NCBI GenBank assembly: GCA_964020085.1
Contig: OZ026600.1
Span: 1,674,201 to 1,738,200 of the forward strand
Source: Micromussa lordhowensis
Lineage: Eukaryota; Cnidaria; Anthozoa; Scleractinia; Lobophylliidae
Direction: 5' to 3'
DNA: 64,000 nt
Every line of letters starts with the position of its first letter. Position 1 is the first letter of the stretch. Position numbers and translations under genes: made by a program. The notes beneath the pieces were generated by a model that was given only the letters and a program-made list of their open reading frames with translations, had not been told where the DNA came from and did no database searches. This document shows, one piece after another, positions 39,062 through 51,249 of this stretch.

Positions 39062-41159
39062 TTCAATGGGGAATGAGATTGCCGCGCTTGTGTTGATAAA
39101 TCCTGCAACAGATACAACTCACTATTATAACTGAGAAGACAAAATAAGAATACCATTTAAAGAAAAAAAAGTTACCCGAGTGGGAAATGATCCAGTTAGA
39201 TGACCGTAGAATCGAAGTTTCGGCTTTAAAATGTGTGAAACTGATCAAAAACACTTGTGTACGCTCGGCCAAAATAGCGTGTTGATTTCCCAGAGTCAAA
39301 TGATGTTGAATAAGTGACAGAGAAGTCTTATCTAGTGTGGAGTCTTATCTCCACACTAATTTTGTTCGAAAACATCAATTAATCATGGGTGCCCATTATT
39401 GCACAAAAAATGGACTAAATAAACATAAAGGCAATTTTTAAGGGTGTACGTACCATACAGGACGACCATGGGACTAGAAAATAACTTTTTTAAAAGTCTC
39501 TCCTATCTTGTATGATTTTACCACGTATAAATTAGATTGAAGACAATTTCAGAATAGCTGATCGGGTACATTGTTTCATTCAAGGAAAACGAGCTGACCT
39601 GGATAATTCATAAGTAAAGGAAATCATGAAAAAGGAAAAGAGATAACGTAGGTTGCCAATCCCTTTCAATAATAGACGTGAGTTTTTCATATTCAAGTTT
39701 ATGGAGCAAATTTTAAACCGTTTACAGATCAGACTTCATTGGAAAATGCAGATTTATCTTTTTAAATTTGAACTTTCTGTTCAACTAGAAGCCATCTAGA
39801 CAAAGATGATGACATTTCGTTTCTCGGGTAATAGGCAAAGTTGTCTTACAGGATACTGATAATTAAAATTTAAATGAAACTATTCAACCGTTTAAAGGCG
39901 CCATTGGACAGTGGGTATTCAAATTGAACTGGAAGTCTTCCAGACAAAATTGAGGCCAATTCTTTATCGGGTAGCCGACGCAAATTATTTATAATTCAAA
40001 TTCAAATTAAACCAAATCCAAAATGTGGTGGGTTAGTTATCCCTAATTTCTTTTGTGGGAACTCTTGTTGACAATTATTTATGAAGAGAACATGGCTCGA
40101 ATAAACTCAAGCAAAGTGAAACTAATGTTATACACAGACCTAAAAAGAACTTTTCAACCTCACTGTTAAGAATTCTAGAGCTTTTGAATTATTTATACAT
40201 AACGATCACAATTTCGAAACAACCAACCGCCAAAGATAAAACAAACTAAGAAAAAATATAAGAAAGTAAAGCTAGCTTCCACAGAAATGCTTTGATTTTA
40301 GTTGATATTTTACGTTTTGTCGACTAAACAGCAAAATGAACAAAATGACGAATCTATTTTGTGAATTTTAAGCGAACTTACCTCTGTTGGTCAGGGCACG
40401 TTTTAAGATACGTGATTTGGTGTAATGACTATATCTTGGTCTACAAACAGGCGATCAGTTTGATGGGCATATACGATAGGCGAAGGTTTTGTTGTGGAGC
40501 CAAATATTTAGAAATCATGTTTTTGAAAAGCTTAGTCAGCTTGCAAGCCAAGGCTAACTCACAGATCTGGAACACTCAATTCCGTTTCCCTTGGAAACGT
40601 TTCGTTCTTGAACTTTGTGTTGGGACGTTCACCTGTGTCGGTACATGTTTGTCGCGTTCTTGTGAACTTGGTTATTATCTCCCCTAGATAGATCCAATGT
40701 TAGCTGTTGCTAAAGTTTGTTCTATTTTTCTAGTCTTCAATTGGTTGATTTCTGCTTGCCTTATCAAGCCAGCTGTGTTCGTTTAGCATTTGCATCTGAG
40801 TACCTTGTTTTGTACCACATGGTTTACCCAGCTTGACTTGAGTCCCGGGCGTAGCTAGAGTTAGCAAAAACGCGAGGGCATCCAGTGTTAAGTTATATCT
40901 AGTAGAAGCACAAAAGGAGTATTAATGCGAGATTAAACTCGGAAAAAACTCAGTTCAAGTCTCAGAGTTCTGATACTAGGGTTCTCTTGGTGACCAGTTA
41001 GTCCCCTAAAATTTTAACTAGAACAGACCCGCTAGTAAGATAGCAAAGAAAGCGATAGTGACGTCAAGGAAGTTGTTTCGTCATGACCCAGTATCACGTG
41101 GTACAAATCTGCCAATCAGAAAATTCGTACAGTGTATGAAAGTTGAATAATAATAATTA
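39062..41159. other. Upstream of GPCR and unassigned AT-rich sequence
   Basis: This holds the 5' flank of the minus-strand GPCR. A 108-codon frame at 40,361-40,687 has no recognisable motif. No other gene or clear repeat seen. Confidence 0.4.
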
Positions 41160-41275
41160 CAAACCTGGCAAGTTGGATACTCGATCGACCCCGATAACTC
41201 GAATCCTCCCTAACTCGAACTGTTTTTCGTTTCCCATCAGAGTTCGAGCTACCGGGGTTCTACTGTAGTTCAGGC
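41160..41275. repeat. Tigger-like transposon end fragment
   Basis: Contains AACTCGAA words and ends AGCTACCGGGGTTCTACTGTA, which resembles the CAGTAGAACCCC terminus of pogo/Tigger elements. One end only. Confidence 0.45.
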
Positions 41276-41449
41276 CTTTTGGCTTGGATCGCCTTTGATC
41301 CTACCTTCCGGGAAAAAGTCTTAGTAATGGAACGAGCGCATCCTCGTGGATATTTCTATTCGGGATTTGACGCGTTCCATTTACTACAACTGTCTACCAA
41401 CCGGTTTCTCCGAGTGAATTGAATCAACAACTTGGATTTTCTACTCGCA

Positions 41450-41692
41450 CGTGATCAGGTCGTGCACCTTGAAACCGAGGCGAATTTGTGTGCCAGCCGG
41501 AGTCAAGCAAACGATTTTTCGTAGTTTTTTTTATATTTTGAGTTGGAAGGTATATAACAAAACACTTAATGACTGGGCCCGCGGGAAACAGTGAGTTTTG
41601 TTCCCCTCGACCTCAATGTTGAGGATCTCGGGGAAACAAAACTCACTGTTTCCCGCGGGCCCAGTCATTAAGTGCTTATTGACCCATGCCCT
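41450..41692. repeat. Dispersed repeat (CACTTAATGACTGG family) copy 2
   Basis: Reverse-oriented relative of 11,957-12,195. It contains a long hairpin, TTAATGACTGGGCCCGCGGG to its complement, around CTCAATGTTGAG. Confidence 0.65.
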
Positions 41693-41796
41693 TATCGTTC
41701 TCTTTCTCTCGCGGACTAAGGTGTTAAATACATACATGAACCCGAGAACTAATTGCGTTTCATTCGGTGACGTCATGAAATTTCTCGCAAAAAAAT

Positions 41797-41820
41797 GGGG
41801 GGTGGGGGGGGGGGGGGTGG
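41797..41820. repeat. G-rich homopolymer tract
   Basis: GGGGGGTG followed by fourteen G; could form a quadruplex and is prone to sequencing error. Confidence 0.8.
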
Positions 41821-42030
41821 ACGGAATGGAAAGGGATGCCTGGGGACTACTCCTCTGAATAGGCTGACAAATCAGCCCGTCATAGAATTTGAAATGTGAC
41901 CTTCATCTTGTCTTGTCTGCTCTCAAGACAACTGAATTTATGTTCGTTAAGAAAGCTTCTCAAACTCATTAATAATTCATCACCTGTAAACTAAGGAAAC
42001 ATGACCGAGACGGTGTTTGGATATCTGATC

Positions 42031-42171
42031 TTATTATCCAACTCTGCTTCGTAGAGTACAAATATCGCGCGAAACGAGTACAAATATCACACGATATTTG
42101 TACTCGTCTCATTCCTCCCGGCCGCGTGAAGTTCAAAACCTTGGCAAGTCAGAATTTTGGGAAAAGAAATC

Positions 42172-42203
<32 letters not shown>

Positions 42204-42334
42204 GTGTGTAGTATCGCTGTATATTTTTACTCGTTGTTTGTATTTTGACTCGCCCTACGGGCTCGTCAAAATACCGCACAACTCGTAAAAATATACAGCG
42301 ATACTACACACCAAAACGTCTAATAAGATATATT
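42031..42334. mobile_element. Half copy of the nested palindromic element
   Basis: Matches the right half of 36,808-37,418 from TTATTATCCAACTCTGCTTC to GTCTAATAAGATATAT. It interrupts a repeat whose uninterrupted relative is at about 57,430. A TTA flanks both sides. Confidence 0.75.
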
Positions 42335-44547
42335 TAATCAGCATAGATTTTTTTACCATTTCTCCAGACACTCAAGACAGTGTTTGACAACATCTCCAAA
42401 CACCTCGAAGTTCGTTCTCGTGTTCAAACACGGTCTTTCACATTTGATATATCACTTCCAAACTACTTCAATACAGTAAAAAGTGGATGAATAATAACTA
42501 AAGTTCTCGACTCGGACATCTAGCTCGACATCACATTACTTCTAACCCAAACCTACGCTGTTTTTTTTAGCAGCAGTTGCAGCAAATTAGTTTATTTATA
42601 AGCCTACCATAAATTGAAATGGAAATTGTTCAAATACAGTGTTGAAATACGTGTTCTGTCCGATTCGTGTTACATTTCACTTTCAGTAGCATTTGTGTGA
42701 TATTTGAAAACTTCAAATGGACTCTTTTACTGTTAACACATGCCAACTCTTTTAAATAAAAAGTCTCAGGGTGCTGTCTGAAAGCCGTTGTGACCTGCTT
42801 GAATAAAGTCTATTTATTATTTAAAAACGCCAGACTCAGCAGGCGTGAGTCTTTACAATCAAATCCTGAATGATAGCAAGATGAATACAATTTCACAATC
42901 TACGTAATTTAAAATCTACGTAATTTAAAATCTATGTATAACAATAAAATGAATACCATTTAAAATCTACACAAGTTTAAAACGAAATCTGTTCTTAAAG
43001 AGTTTTTCAGTTCTCTGGGGGAGTAGGAAATATGCCCCCTTTTTCTTAGTACACTTTTGGCGGCAACAAATCTTCAAGTGGGTAGTATTTCGTGGTGGAG
43101 ATCTTGATCACATATAGGAGAGCAACTGATAGAACGATTCAAAAATCGAGTAAAGCGGATGCAAAAAATTGTTATGCACAAGTGTGGAAATGATGCTTCT
43201 TTCATAGAAAAAAAAACATCTGCAGTTCAATGGTGCCCGGCTGAACGCTGTTCATGACATCTTAATTTATACGAAGACTGGAAAATGTGGTAGAGGTTCG
43301 ACCCTTATTTTTTGGGCCACAGTCTCGCCGGAAAAGCATTTAAGCGAAACCCAGATTTGCAGGCCTCCATGTTATCTTCGGAATCAGAATTACAAAGCGG
43401 CATCCAGAGTTCATACTGTACATCTCGTTTTTGAGTAAAAGCGGTCCCCTTTTTGGCTGATCAAGTGTTGATTCGATGTACGAGTGAAATTCACCAGCGC
43501 ATATACATAATTACGGATATTTTCAATTAGTTATCTACAATGTTGAGACCGGCTTTACCTTTTTAATTTCGCAGCTTGATGTGAAGCACCAGTGTACGGG
43601 TAGAAAAGCAGAGAGCAATTTAACTAACCAGCTGCCCACATCGCGTATTTTATGGCGATTTTCTTGTTTCCTTGGTTGTACACATAATTTGAAGTGCTGC
43701 TGATAATTAATCATTGTCACTTCAACAAAGATCTCTCACTGTCATTCGTAGAAACTGTACACCATTAAATATGACAAATTTGATTTATTTTTATCAACTG
43801 AAGCACATTCAAACAAAAGAGCAATGTTGAGTAAGGCTCTAAAGTTTGATGTTGTCATTGCGGAGGCTTTGAGAAAACTGTCGCCCTTTTATTGGTTTAG
43901 CACACTGGTAGAAAAACGTAGAAAAGAAAAAGATTTCACAATAAAATCCTTTGTACAACTGCACCAGCAATTAAGCTCTTTTCAAAATTGTGTGAAATTC
44001 ACGAAATCGATAACTGGGAAGGCGACATTCTCGAGTTAGAGTGAAAGAAAACACACAGATATCGGACGAGAATAAATGCATTACGAAAATTGGTATTTGT
44101 CAGATAAACCCTTAAGAGGGTCAAACATTTTATTTGTTGATTGAACTCAAGGATGTTTATTTCTTAAATAATATAATTTTGAAAAGCCGCGTCGAAAGGT
44201 CTGTTCCGATGAATGGTCAATTTATAATATCTCTGAAGGTCAGTATAAACCCACAGCCCTTTTTGTTCCAAACCTAAACAGTAATGTGAATTATTGTGGT
44301 TGCTATATGGATTCTGCTGATGTTAGGACAATCTGTAATGCGAGGATACTCAAATGAAAAATCATTGAGCAATGTTTTCATGCAATACTGTATGCTGTAC
44401 AGTGTGACTGCAACGTCGTTCGTGACTGAAACCCAACTATTGACAATTACTTTCAAGCTGTACTGATTGTTTTTTATTTAAACATTTTAAAAAGTATAAT
44501 TTGAAAGGTTTTCACCATGGGGATTCGATCAAGGATGTTTAGGTAGA
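42335..44547. other. Unassigned AT-rich sequence
   Basis: 42,335-42,480 continues the host repeat also present at 57,450-57,640 (CAGTGTTTGAC, CAAACACGGTCTTTC). 42,898-42,945 has a two-to-three copy tandem of TACGTAATTTAAAATC. Short frames (for example 43,824-44,039) show no motif. Confidence 0.4.
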
Positions 44548-44745
44548 GAGCTTAAACAAACCGCGACGGCAACGGTAATGGCTGAGAACGCCACCAAACA
44601 AAAGGTGTAATGAGCAGAACGATGCCTGTGCAAGTGCATTATAAGTCTTTGTACATTTCTTGCCCGTCCTCTGCACAACAACAACGCGATATGACTAAGT
44701 TCTGCGTGTTCTGGAGATTTTTTGACAATGGCTACTTCCTGGGTC
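44548..44745. repeat. Dispersed repeat, copy 1 of pair with 50,693
   Basis: GAGCTTAAACAAACC.CGACGG.AACGG, CTGTGCA(A/T)GTGC and CAACAACG.GATATGACTAAGT recur at 50,693-50,845 in the same order and orientation. Confidence 0.55.
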
Positions 44746-45464
44746 AAATTTTATCCATTAAAAGATGACATCGATTAGGTTTTCTTTTGCTCAAAAGGCT
44801 AACCTAGATAAGCCAGTTTGTCTCTTAAACATTTTAATCCCAATGAAGACATTGAGGCCATGCTGGGTTATGAGCGCCGATGTTTCCGGGAAAATCAGGA
44901 TATTTTCTCATACGCTTTATATCTGAAAAGAAGTTGGTGGTCCATATTTTTGTGCCATTTCTGAAAAGAGTAACTCATTAAATGGAGAAATTTTTATTAC
45001 AAACTATGTGGTAAAAAATATTTTCGAGCGAACGACCTTTAAAAAGCCAGGGCTTGACTGGATCGTGGCGGGAGCGATCAAGAATTACCGCAGAGCAAAC
45101 ATCTGCCTGAAAAGTGTTGAAACTTATCTGGCAGCTCTACCAGCTGCACGTCGTGTAATGTAATTAAATATGTAATTTACAGCATGTGTGTAAAGATTTC
45201 TCCTTTTAAATGTAATGAAGGAAAATGCAGTGTCATAAAAAAATAATTTAGAAAAATCAAAAAAACAAATCGCATGCATCAAATGCAAACATCTGCTTAC
45301 AAAATATTTAAACATATCTAGAATGTTCTACTTAAACCAGCTAATTGCTTTCGACGAGACGAGAAGAACGCATATTAATCACGTCCCTCGGGTATTTTCC
45401 GCGATGCCAGACGATTTCAGGCGTTTGGACGCCCTCTTGAACTGGCTGGCTAGTGGTAACAGAC
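44746..45464. other. Unassigned sequence
   Basis: No gene or clear repeat is recognised. A minus-strand frame starting ATGGCGTCAGAAACCGTG at 45,487 and ending at 45,341 is discussed as a finding. Confidence 0.3.
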
Positions 45465-45769
45465 CTTTCCACGGTTTCTGACGCCATCTTGCTTGGGGGG
45501 CAAACCCAAAAATAATTGCTGTAAATATATGGGAAAAGTAAAAGTTTGATGCCCAATAAATTGAGAGTGATTGACGTTCCGAGTAGATCAAATTTGAAGA
45601 TCTTAGATTTGCTCTCACTCAAAGAATTGCACTTTTAATTTTTATATACAAATGTCTCTAAATTTTCCCGGGAATTGCGAATCAGTTTTGCAGACAAATG
45701 GATGAAAAAATGAAAACCTTTTTTTCCTCAAAGGCGACAAGTAATTTTCGAATTTTCCGTGAGCAGTTA

Positions 45770-45921
45770 AGCATGGTTCACACTTGTGCGATAAGCATAA
45801 CACAAGCGACATAAGCATAAGCATAAGCACAAGAAAAAAGGAACATGTTTCTTTTTCCTTGTGCTTATGCTTGTGCTTATGTCGCTTGTGTTATGCTTAT
45901 CGCACAAGTGTGAACCATGCT
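45770..45921. mobile_element. Near-perfect hairpin MITE with TTA duplication
   Basis: 152 bases, starting AGCATGGTTCACACTTGTGC and ending with the complement, with arms of over 60 bases meeting near AAGGAACATG. Flanked by TTA (45,767-45,769 and 45,922-45,924), as in PIF/Harbinger elements. CATAAG units repeat inside the arms. Confidence 0.78.
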
Positions 45922-45981
45922 TTAGACATTACATTCTCCATTTTTCCCATACATTTTTTGCCGTGTTTGCCACCCAGATAA

Positions 45982-46739
45982 GATGGCGTCAGAAACCGTG
46001 AAAGGTCTATTGATAGTTTTCACTTCACGTCATCGTCTTCTATAATCGAAAACTAAAGAGCCACCAAAGTTTTTATCCCCATCAGGCACAAGAGGGGCTA
46101 AATTTATATCTGTTTACAATATTACAGCTCAATAGTGTGCTTCGTTTGGAAATCAGCGTATTTTGAATTTCAGAGTTATGGCGGTGCGTGACACAAAGCT
46201 ACGATCGCATTTGTCGAAAAATAAATACCTATCTCATGATTTTTAGCTTTTTAGAAGTTAAAGCATCAGGAAAAGTGCTTGTTTGTTCAGTACAGATAAT
46301 CAGTCGCGTAGATAGCAAAGTAAGCAAAGTTTTACACTATTTCCGGCCGCCATATTGGTGCACCACAGACGTACACCAACATGGCGTTTCCATATACCGG
46401 GCTCTGTACATTTCTGGGAAACATTTCGACGAATATTTGCAATTTGGAAAAACGCACAGACCTAAAACTTTAAGATCACAATTTCTTTTGACATTATCCA
46501 CTGAATGGATACGACGTGACAGTGAACTCTATTGCTCGGTGGCATGGTACGGAGCGTATGCGGCCATGTGAGCGGAGAAAAGATTGCAGGCTCGGAACTC
46601 GCATTCCATTGTGGAAAGCGAGTATGTGCCGACGAGCTGTGCCGACGTGCATTCAGATTTTGGCGCTGTTTTTAATCCCGAAGTTAGTGAAGATGTGTTG
46701 ATTTATTCGAAGTATCCTTAGCAATATGATTGAAGTTAG
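45982..46739. other. Unassigned sequence
   Basis: Frames at 46,188-46,571 and 46,516-46,701 show no domain. Begins with the inverted copy of AAGATGGCGTCAGAAACCGTG (45,981-46,010). Confidence 0.3.
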
Positions 46740-47000
46740 ACCCCGTCCAAACTAATCCGTCACGAAAACGTAGCTTTTCGAAAACGCTCTTCAAACCGGA
46801 AGAATTTGAAAACGCTGGTTTAGCGTTTTAGTTAGGACAAAACAAATTTTGAAAACTAAGCTTGTCGAAAACGATGACGTTACGATCCTCATGACATTCC
46901 CTTGCCGAAGTGTTACTCAAACACAAATTCAAAATGACCGGTGATTGTTGCTTTTTTAAATTTCTCCGGAGTAGTGTGGACTGAAAACATTGGACTCGCT
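46740..47000. mobile_element. MITE (GTCCACACTAATCCGTCACG family) copy 2
   Basis: ACTAATCCGTCACGAAAACG, GCTTTTCGAAAACGCTCT, ACCGGTGATTGTTGC and TTTCTCCGGAGTAGTGTGGA match copy 1 at 36,415-36,710, with divergence. Confidence 0.6.
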
Positions 47001-47064
47001 TTCAGAGTAGTGTTTTAGTTTTCAGAACATCAGAAAGCTGTGTTCTGGTGTTTTCTGGGAAATA

Positions 47065-47327
47065 GGTGAGGCGAGCGTGGCCTAGTGAGCTTGTAATCCG
47101 GAGGTCCAGGGTTCAAATCCTTCTCCCTTCCACTGGATGGATTTGTCTTCGGTGGCCCGAATTCAACTCCTCCACGCTTTGTAAATAGCCAACTGGTCAG
47201 CCTCCCACCAGTTGGGATTCTTAACTTGTTATGTTTAATTTGTATCATATTTGTTTGTTACGCGCATTTCATCATATTCACATGGAATTTGCGCGATATA
47301 AATGTTAATTATTATTATTATTATTCA

Positions 47328-47378
<51 letters not shown>
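47065..47378 (+). mobile_element. tRNA-derived SINE with (ATT)n tail
   Basis: The head GCGAGCGTGGCCTAGTGAGC has an A-box-like part and GGGTTCAAATCC as B-box. A body without coding capacity follows. It ends in TTAATTATTATT and a long (ATT)n tract to 47,377. This head-body-microsatellite order is that of a SINE inserted in the plus direction. Confidence 0.7.
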
Positions 47379-47379
<1 letters not shown>

Positions 47380-47882
47380 AGACGTTGTGATCTACCCGGC
47401 AACTTAACTGAGTTCTGATGTGCCAATTCAGCTGTTTTTTACAGGAGATTCAACCAAACTTGTGACTTAATTCGACAAATACATTCCCTTCGGCCATTGA
47501 GCTTTGAGAAGATAAATGGAAACCATTTCAAGTTCCTGCGACACGCAGTTCAAAAATGCGAGTTTCGGATCATGTTTACAGTACAGACAGCAAAACGCAT
47601 CAATCCCAGTTACACAGCCGGCCGCTATTATGTGACCCTCAAGTCAGTGAAGTTTACATGAAGTACAACACGAAAGATCTTCATTTTGAGAAACGTTTAT
47701 AGTTCGTTTTCTCAAAACCGAGTTATTTTTGCCTTTGAGAAAAGATATCTCAAGAACGATTTAAGCTTTTGACCTCATATTTGCAGGATTGCAAGGTCTC
47801 ACTAGGTTAACTGTACTGAATGATGGAATTTGCCGTATAGTTCTTAGGATAAAAGTTATCAAAATAAATGTTTCACAATTTA

Positions 47883-48498
47883 GGGCCTGTTTACATGGAG
47901 GTGGGGGACCCCAGGTAGGTGAGGTAACCCGCCTAGCCGTGGTCGAAAAATGGCCAGCGTTTACATGCAAACTTACAACCCCGGGGTCCCGGGGTGACTT
48001 TACTTGACGTTGTTGCGTGGTCGCTAGGCATGTAAACATTGAAAATGGCGGACGAACGATGCATTTTGGCGGTCAGTGTTATTTTATCTTTATTTTCTGC
48101 TCTCGCTGCAGCATTTCAATGCTGTGGCGTTTTACTGTCACTTTTGATGATACAAAGCCTCCGACAGAGGCAGTTAACGGCCATATTGTTCTGGTTCAAT
48201 GTAACATGAACTCGACCCCGGCTAGGCGGGTTACCCCACCTCGAGTCGTTTACATGGCAAAATGCGACCCCGGCTAGGCGGGTTACCCCACCTCGAATCG
48301 TTTACATGGCAAAATGCGACCCCGGCTAGGCGGGTTACCCTACCTGGCAGACCGGGCAACCCGCCTAGGCGGGTTACCCCACCTATCATGTAAACATGAT
48401 CAAAAAAAAAATGAGAGATTATATGGAGAGGCGGGTTACCCCACCTAGGCGGGTTACCTCACCTACCTGGGGTCCCCCACCTCCATGTAAACAGGCCC
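47883..48498. mobile_element. Harbinger-like MITE with 52-base perfect TIRs
   Basis: 616 bases flanked by TTA (47,880-47,882 and 48,499-48,501). The ends GGGCCTGTTTACATGGAGGT are complementary without mismatch over about 52 bases. The interior holds a tandem of a 53-base unit (CGACCCCGGCTAGGCGGGTT...) at about 48,212-48,350. Confidence 0.8.
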
Positions 48499-48889
48499 TT
48501 AGATTGCGCAACTTTAGATGGTTGTCAGGGCTCCGCATTTTCAAATTTCCCAAAACCCCTCATTCATAACAGCTGGACATTTGTTTACAAGAATACAAAT
48601 ACAAAGACATTTTTTGCTTTAAATTGGACATAATATTTTTTTCTCAAGTGCATAGGGGTTATCCACAGCATGTGATACTTTGAGATCCAGGTGTCAAGTT
48701 ACAGTAATTGACACAGCATTGAAAGATACATTTTTGTAATTTGCAAGCAATTGGCTTTTCAGTGATATATAGTTAGTTAGTGTTTTGATGAAAATCAGGG
48801 TTGTGGTAGCCGTGCAAAAAGAGCATATTTCAGGTAGACTCTCGCCTTAAGGTTAAGTCTATTATCAACTTAAGCCTTTTTTAACCGAG

Positions 48890-49085
48890 CGCCAGGGCTG
48901 TACTGGGGATTGTTATGTGGCTAGCTCCGTGAGCGGACTGGATGAACCAAATCCTGCGCTGTGATTGGCTACCCAAGCGGGCAAGATGACACTATCTTGC
49001 CCGTTCAGGCTCGGGACTACCCGGTGTGTCCCGCAAGAGAAATTTACCCGAAAGCCATTTAATAAATTCGTTATTGACCAAGCTT

Positions 49086-49119
<34 letters not shown>

Positions 49120-49230
49120 TCTTTTTTGCGAGTTTATGACCCTTGGCTTTCTCTCGGTCCATAAAAACGCAAAAAAAAACTTGGCCAATATCCAGCCATG
49201 TTGACCTCACACTTGGTCAATAACCCATAC
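48890..49230. repeat. Dispersed repeat, pair with 3,598-4,070
   Basis: Carries GTGATTGGCTACC, GGCAAGATG hairpin arms, TTGGCCAATATCCAGCCATG and TTGGTCAATAACCCATAC. Opposite orientation to the FPGT intron copy. Confidence 0.55.
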
Positions 49231-50692
49231 ATATTGGCCCGAGTTTGTGGCAGTACAGACCGAGCTCAGCAAGGTCTGACAAAAACAACCAAGGGCCAAT
49301 ATTCCCCAGTTCGGCTATTTGCTTGCTTTGTTATCAGTTTAACATTTTGCCAGACGAAATTTGGGATTTCCTCATTCAGATTTGGAGATGACAGGGCGCA
49401 AATTTATTTTTCACAGTTTCAATTCAGGAACGTGCTGAGTGTAATAGTCGCCGAAATATTACAAGCTGTGTTTTGGGTTAACCGGCTGTTGAGTAAAATT
49501 AATGCCGTTGTTCCATGCGGCATTGAGCATCGGATCAAAAGCAATCAGGAATGTCCTCCTGTTGAATAGAATTCGTCAATTTCGTCGTTATATTAAATGA
49601 GATAAAAGTATACATACGTGAAAATGATTAGTTCTTTTGTCAGAATCTAGGTACTTAACTTTCTCAATTCTTTGAGTTTAGGGTTTTTAAGGCGGAGGTT
49701 CTATAAATTCTAGTGGCGAGTGCCGAAAAAACCCAACAAGGAACCAACCAGGCAGATGATACGGAGAAGAAGAAAATTAAACCAAAAGATACGTACTGTA
49801 CGAGATTTGTAGTCTATATTCGGAAGAACAGAAAATATCCCAAGTAAATATTTATCTTGCCACAAACGCTTCCGTTCTGGCTGTATAACTTAAGCTCGCG
49901 ACGGTTTCCCAGGGAGCGATTGAATATTCAATTTGCCTTTTGCCTCAGGATTTCAAATCTTACCTTAGGATGAAGTTCATGCGGAAATACTGCTGTTGAG
50001 GTTGACATGTAGAGAGCATTCACCCTGATGACCTGCGTACAGAATATTGTTTGATTTAGCTGCTCTCTCGATTGCCTTTTCCTTTTTTTAGCTTAGAAAA
50101 ACAAACGCAGTTTAATGCAGTACGATTAATCATTCCCCCCGTCATCTGTCGTACCTAAGGATATACACACCTGCATATACTGCAAACAATTTGGATCTGT
50201 CATCAATCATGCTGATAGGAAGTAAAGGGATGCAAAACCGACTGAACAAAAATTATGAGACGCCGTAGTTACGTTATGGAAGCTGCTCAATACCGTTGTG
50301 CGTGTTTAACACGATGGCCTATTTATTACACAGTATTTTGGTCAGGCAAAACGCAGACTGCAACAACTGTTGTAAGTATTGGCTCTCAATTTAAGGAGTA
50401 ACGAGGTTCGTTAAAGACAAATGTTTCCGCTTTGGACGAAGAAACCTTTTTTTAAAGAAAAAAAAAAACGATTTCCTAGATATGCGAAGTAATTCAAAGG
50501 CACCCTCTCTTGCTAAATGGTTCCTGCCATTCGCTGAGTGCCTTTTCACAAAGACAAACCATTATCGTCGGGCTTCCTACTACAAAAACTGTGTTTTTTT
50601 TAAAGTTCTCGAAATCTTCCAAAAAGTATCTTTAGTTACGTATATTCCGGAACGCCAACAAAGCATCCTCCTCATCGCAGCGCGTAGTAAAC
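49231..50692. other. Unassigned sequence
   Basis: A 123-codon frame starting at 49,198 begins inside the repeat and has no motif. No gene recognised. Confidence 0.35.
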
Positions 50693-50845
50693 TTAAGCAA
50701 ACCATGACGGAAACGGCAACGAAAACGTCACCAAAACAATATTTAAAAGAACAGAACAATAGCTGTGCATGTGCGGTGTAAGTGTGCATTTCCTTTGCAT
50801 GAAAACAACGTGAAATGACCAAGTTCTGAGTATTTTGGATAAAGA
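50693..50845. repeat. Dispersed repeat, copy 2 of pair with 44,548
   Basis: CTTAAGCAAACCATGACGG and GAAATGACCAAGTTCTGAGT match the 44.5 kb copy. Confidence 0.55.
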
Positions 50846-51039
50846 AAGCTGCACGACTATTTTTTCGTATCTCCCTTAGGAATTGACCTTGGGCATTATA
50901 TATTTAGCCTGTTCGAGCAGGTTCTTAGACCGATCGGTGTACCGAACAGCTCTAGATAATTGCGAAGTTCGAAAGTAAAGTAAAGTATAAAGTCATTTGT
51001 CGTCCGACACTGCTGCAGCACTGGAAACTAGTCAACGTT

Positions 51040-51240
51040 GTTTTCATGTTGGCTAAACTGGGAAGCGTATGTTTCGGAAGCGATATGTGTGTTCGAGAAG
51101 CAAAATGTTTTTGACCTGAGGCAAAAACATTTTGTTGTTTCCGAGCATCAAAACTTGTTTCCGCAACATATGTTTCTCACGCGACTAAACTGGGAAACAT
51201 TTGCCTCCGCAACAATGTTTCCTTGTTTAGCCAGGCCTTA
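51040..51240. repeat. MITE-like repeat (GTTTAGCC ends) copy 1
   Basis: TTGGCTAAACTGGGAA... to ...TTGTTTAGCCAGGCCTTA, with GGCAAAAACATTTTG hairpin words inside. An opposite-oriented copy lies at 56,836-57,050. Confidence 0.55.
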
Positions 51241-51249
51241 CGGTTTTTA

